DNA from: Iodobacter sp. BJB302
GTDB taxonomy: Bacteria > Pseudomonadota > Gammaproteobacteria > Burkholderiales > Chitinibacteraceae
Direction of reading: 5' to 3'
NCBI RefSeq assembly: GCF_002735645.1
Contig: NZ_PDZG01000001.1
Location: 62,001 to 126,000, forward strand
Length of the DNA stretch: 64,000 nt
In this document: positions 62,586 to 64,000 of the stretch, piece by piece
How positions within the stretch are numbered: the stretch's first letter is position 1
Layout: each line of letters begins with the position of its first letter
Program-made: the position numbers and the translations under genes
The notes under the pieces: model-generated
The model's database searches: none
What the model was told of the DNA's origin: nothing
What the model saw: the letters and a program-made list of their open reading frames with translations, nothing else

Positions 62586-64000
62586 ACCTGCCGTCACTTT
62601 TGATGGCACACGATTATCCATCGAAGACATTGTTGCGATCTCCCGGCAAAAATCATCCGCCTTGCTTTCCGCTGCGCCGGAATTTCGCCTGCGTATTCAA
62701 AAAGGCGCTGATTTTTTAGACCGCCTCCTGAGTGAAGACGGTGTCATTTATGGCGTCACCACCGGCTACGGCGATTCTTGCACCGTCGTTATTCCGCCTG
62801 AGCTGATCCGCGAGCTGCCGCATCATCTTTACACCTATCACGGCTGCGGTGCCGGGCGCTTTTTAACGCAGGAAGAAACCCGTGCCGTACTGGCCTCGCG
62901 GCTGGCGTCTTTATCGCAAGGCATGTCGGGCGTCAGCATTGCCCTGCTTGATCAGCTGGAAACCTTACTTAAACACGATATCCTGCCGCTGATTCCGGCC
63001 GAAGGCTCAGTCGGGGCCAGTGGTGATTTAACGCCGCTGTCTTATGTGGCCGCCGTGCTGTGTGGCGAGCGGGAAGTGATGTATCGCAATGAACGCCGCA
63101 ATGCCAGCGATGTATTTGCTGAATTAAAAATCCAGCCGCTACGCCTGCGCCCGAAAGAAGGCCTTGCCATGATGAATGGCACGGCCGTGATGACCGCACT
63201 GGCCTGCCTTGCATGGCAGCGTGCTGATTACCTTTGCAAGCTCGCGGCAAGACTCACCGCCATGAATGTGGTGGCCAGCGCAGGCAATAGCAACCATTTT
63301 GATGAAACGCTGTTTGCCGTTAAACCCCACGCTGGTCAGCAAGCCGTGGCGGCCCGCATCCGCAATGATCTGGCAAGCCCGCGGCCCAGCCGTAATGACG
63401 AGCGGCTGCAGGATCGCTACTCCCTGCGCTGCGCCCCGCATGTGATTGGCGTACTGGAAGACGCACTGCCGTTTTTCAGAACCCTGATCGAAAACGAGCT
63501 GAACAGCGCCAACGACAACCCGATTATCGATGCCGAAAACGAGCGCGTTTTACACGGCGGCCACTTCTATGGCGGCCATATCGCTTTTGCCATGGACAGC
63601 CTGAAAAACACCGTGGCTAATCTGGCTGATTTACTCGACCGCCAGCTGGCGCTGCTCGTTGATACCCGTTTTAACCACGGCCTGCCGTCTAATTTGTCCG
63701 GCTGCACCGGCCCGCGCGCGGCGATTAACCATGGCTTAAAAGCACTGCAAATCAGCGTGTCCGCCTGGACTGCCGAGGCGCTGAAGCAAACCATGCCAGC
63801 CTCGGTCTTCAGCCGCTCTACCGAATGCCACAATCAGGATAAAGTCAGCATGGGTACGATTGCAGCACGCGATGCCTTACGCGTGCTGGAGCTGACCGAG
63901 CAAGTGGTCGCCGCCATGCTGATTGCTGCGCGTCAGGGTATTGCGCTGCGCCGCCGTATCGATCCAAAACTGCAGCTACCTGATGCGCTGGCCGCCATGC
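62572..64000 (+). CDS. Histidine/tyrosine ammonia-lyase family protein (partial)
   Basis: The frame is open to the window end (476 codons; the family is about 510-540). It has the conserved catalytic Tyr60 in GVIYGVTTGYGD and the MIO-forming Ala149-Ser150-Gly151 in EGSVGASGDLTPLSY, so it should make the MIO cofactor. The selectivity pair sits at Tyr89-His90 (YTYHGCGAG), unlike Ser-His of histidine lyases, His-Leu of tyrosine lyases or Phe-Leu of phenylalanine lyases that I recall. In aryl polyene clusters the lyase is thought to supply an aryl acid such as 4-hydroxycinnamate. ATG 62572 overlaps the previous gene. Confidence 0.92.
   Translation, partial: MTNTKPAVTFDGTRLSIEDIVAISRQKSSALLSAAPEFRLRIQKGADFLDRLLSEDGVIYGVTTGYGDSCTVVIPPELIRELPHHLYTYHGCGAGRFLTQEETRAVLASRLASLSQGMSGVSIALLDQLETLLKHDILPLIPAEGSVGASGDLTPLSYVAAVLCGEREVMYRNERRNASDVFAELKIQPLRLRPKEGLAMMNGTAVMTALACLAWQRADYLCKLAARLTAMNVVASAGNSNHFDETLFAVKPHAGQQAVAARIRNDLASPRPSRNDERLQDRYSLRCAPHVIGVLEDALPFFRTLIENELNSANDNPIIDAENERVLHGGHFYGGHIAFAMDSLKNTVANLADLLDRQLALLVDTRFNHGLPSNLSGCTGPRAAINHGLKALQISVSAWTAEALKQTMPASVFSRSTECHNQDKVSMGTIAARDALRVLELTEQVVAAMLIAARQGIALRRRIDPKLQLPDALAAM

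Overview
The window reads as chromosomal DNA of a betaproteobacterium, most likely of the order Neisseriales (Chromobacteriaceae, Iodobacter- or Chromobacterium-like). This rests on the mix of genes (a PhaR/phasin pair, a betaproteobacterial-type GreB and RluB, ribBA-ribH-nusB-thiL-pgpA, an arn lipid A cluster and an aryl-polyene-type cluster) and on protein features recalled from those groups. No database search was possible. Coding density is high and base composition is even. There is no rRNA, tRNA, CRISPR array, prophage or complete insertion sequence.

Left part (1-13 kb): the tsf 5' end and rpsB on the minus strand, a ~0.9 kb gene-poor gap holding the rpsB promoter, a four-run GGGTT G-quadruplex motif and the trxB promoter, then trxB and an smr gene split by an in-frame TGA. 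An operon of lipid A 4-amino-4-deoxy-L-arabinose genes follows: arnT, a small four-helix transporter, a VanZ-like gene, arnB, arnC, and ArnA as two separate genes (formyltransferase and decarboxylase). No arnD is present. Two tandem MFS transporter genes follow; the first is frameshifted in a T7 tract.

Middle part (13-56 kb) is mostly housekeeping: ftsK, arfB, a GNAT protein, a secreted Ntn-type hydrolase, tcdA, phaR and a phasin, an ATM1-type ABC exporter, apaG, rpe-arsC-gph, a minus-strand run rluB-greB-histidine kinase-thyA-folA, mutS, suhB, trmJ, a CMD-family protein, a sulfurtransferase, dcd, bcp, a PIN-PhoH protein, amn, pta, an orphan ParA ATPase, an AlkA-like glycosylase, pmbA/darP, a HAD phosphatase, mog, an esterase, mtnN, a small PEP-CTERM protein, pgpA, thiL, nusB, ribH and ribBA. 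Many genes end in clear stem-loop/T-tract terminators.

Right end (56.5-64 kb): a tightly overlapping operon of the aryl polyene / xanthomonadin type, transcribed away from ribBA. It encodes a ketosynthase-like protein without an evident catalytic Cys, a PlsC-type acyltransferase, two acyl carrier proteins, a membrane protein, an acyl-AMP ligase fused to a hot-dog dehydratase, a 26-codon mini-ORF, a family 2 glycosyltransferase, an LpxL-like acyltransferase and an aromatic amino acid ammonia-lyase homologue cut by the window edge. The expected logic is: the lyase supplies an aryl starter, the ligase loads it onto an ACP, the ketosynthase/dehydratase enzymes extend it, and the acyltransferases and glycosyltransferase attach it to a membrane anchor. 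The rest of the cluster lies beyond the window.

The most unusual items are the ammonia-lyase with a Tyr-His pair at the substrate-selectivity position, the coupled mini-ORF that looks like a copied glycosyltransferase start, the smr gene with TGA at a usually aromatic position, the arn operon without arnD, the frameshifted MFS duplicate, the G-quadruplex repeat, and a lone PEP-CTERM protein.
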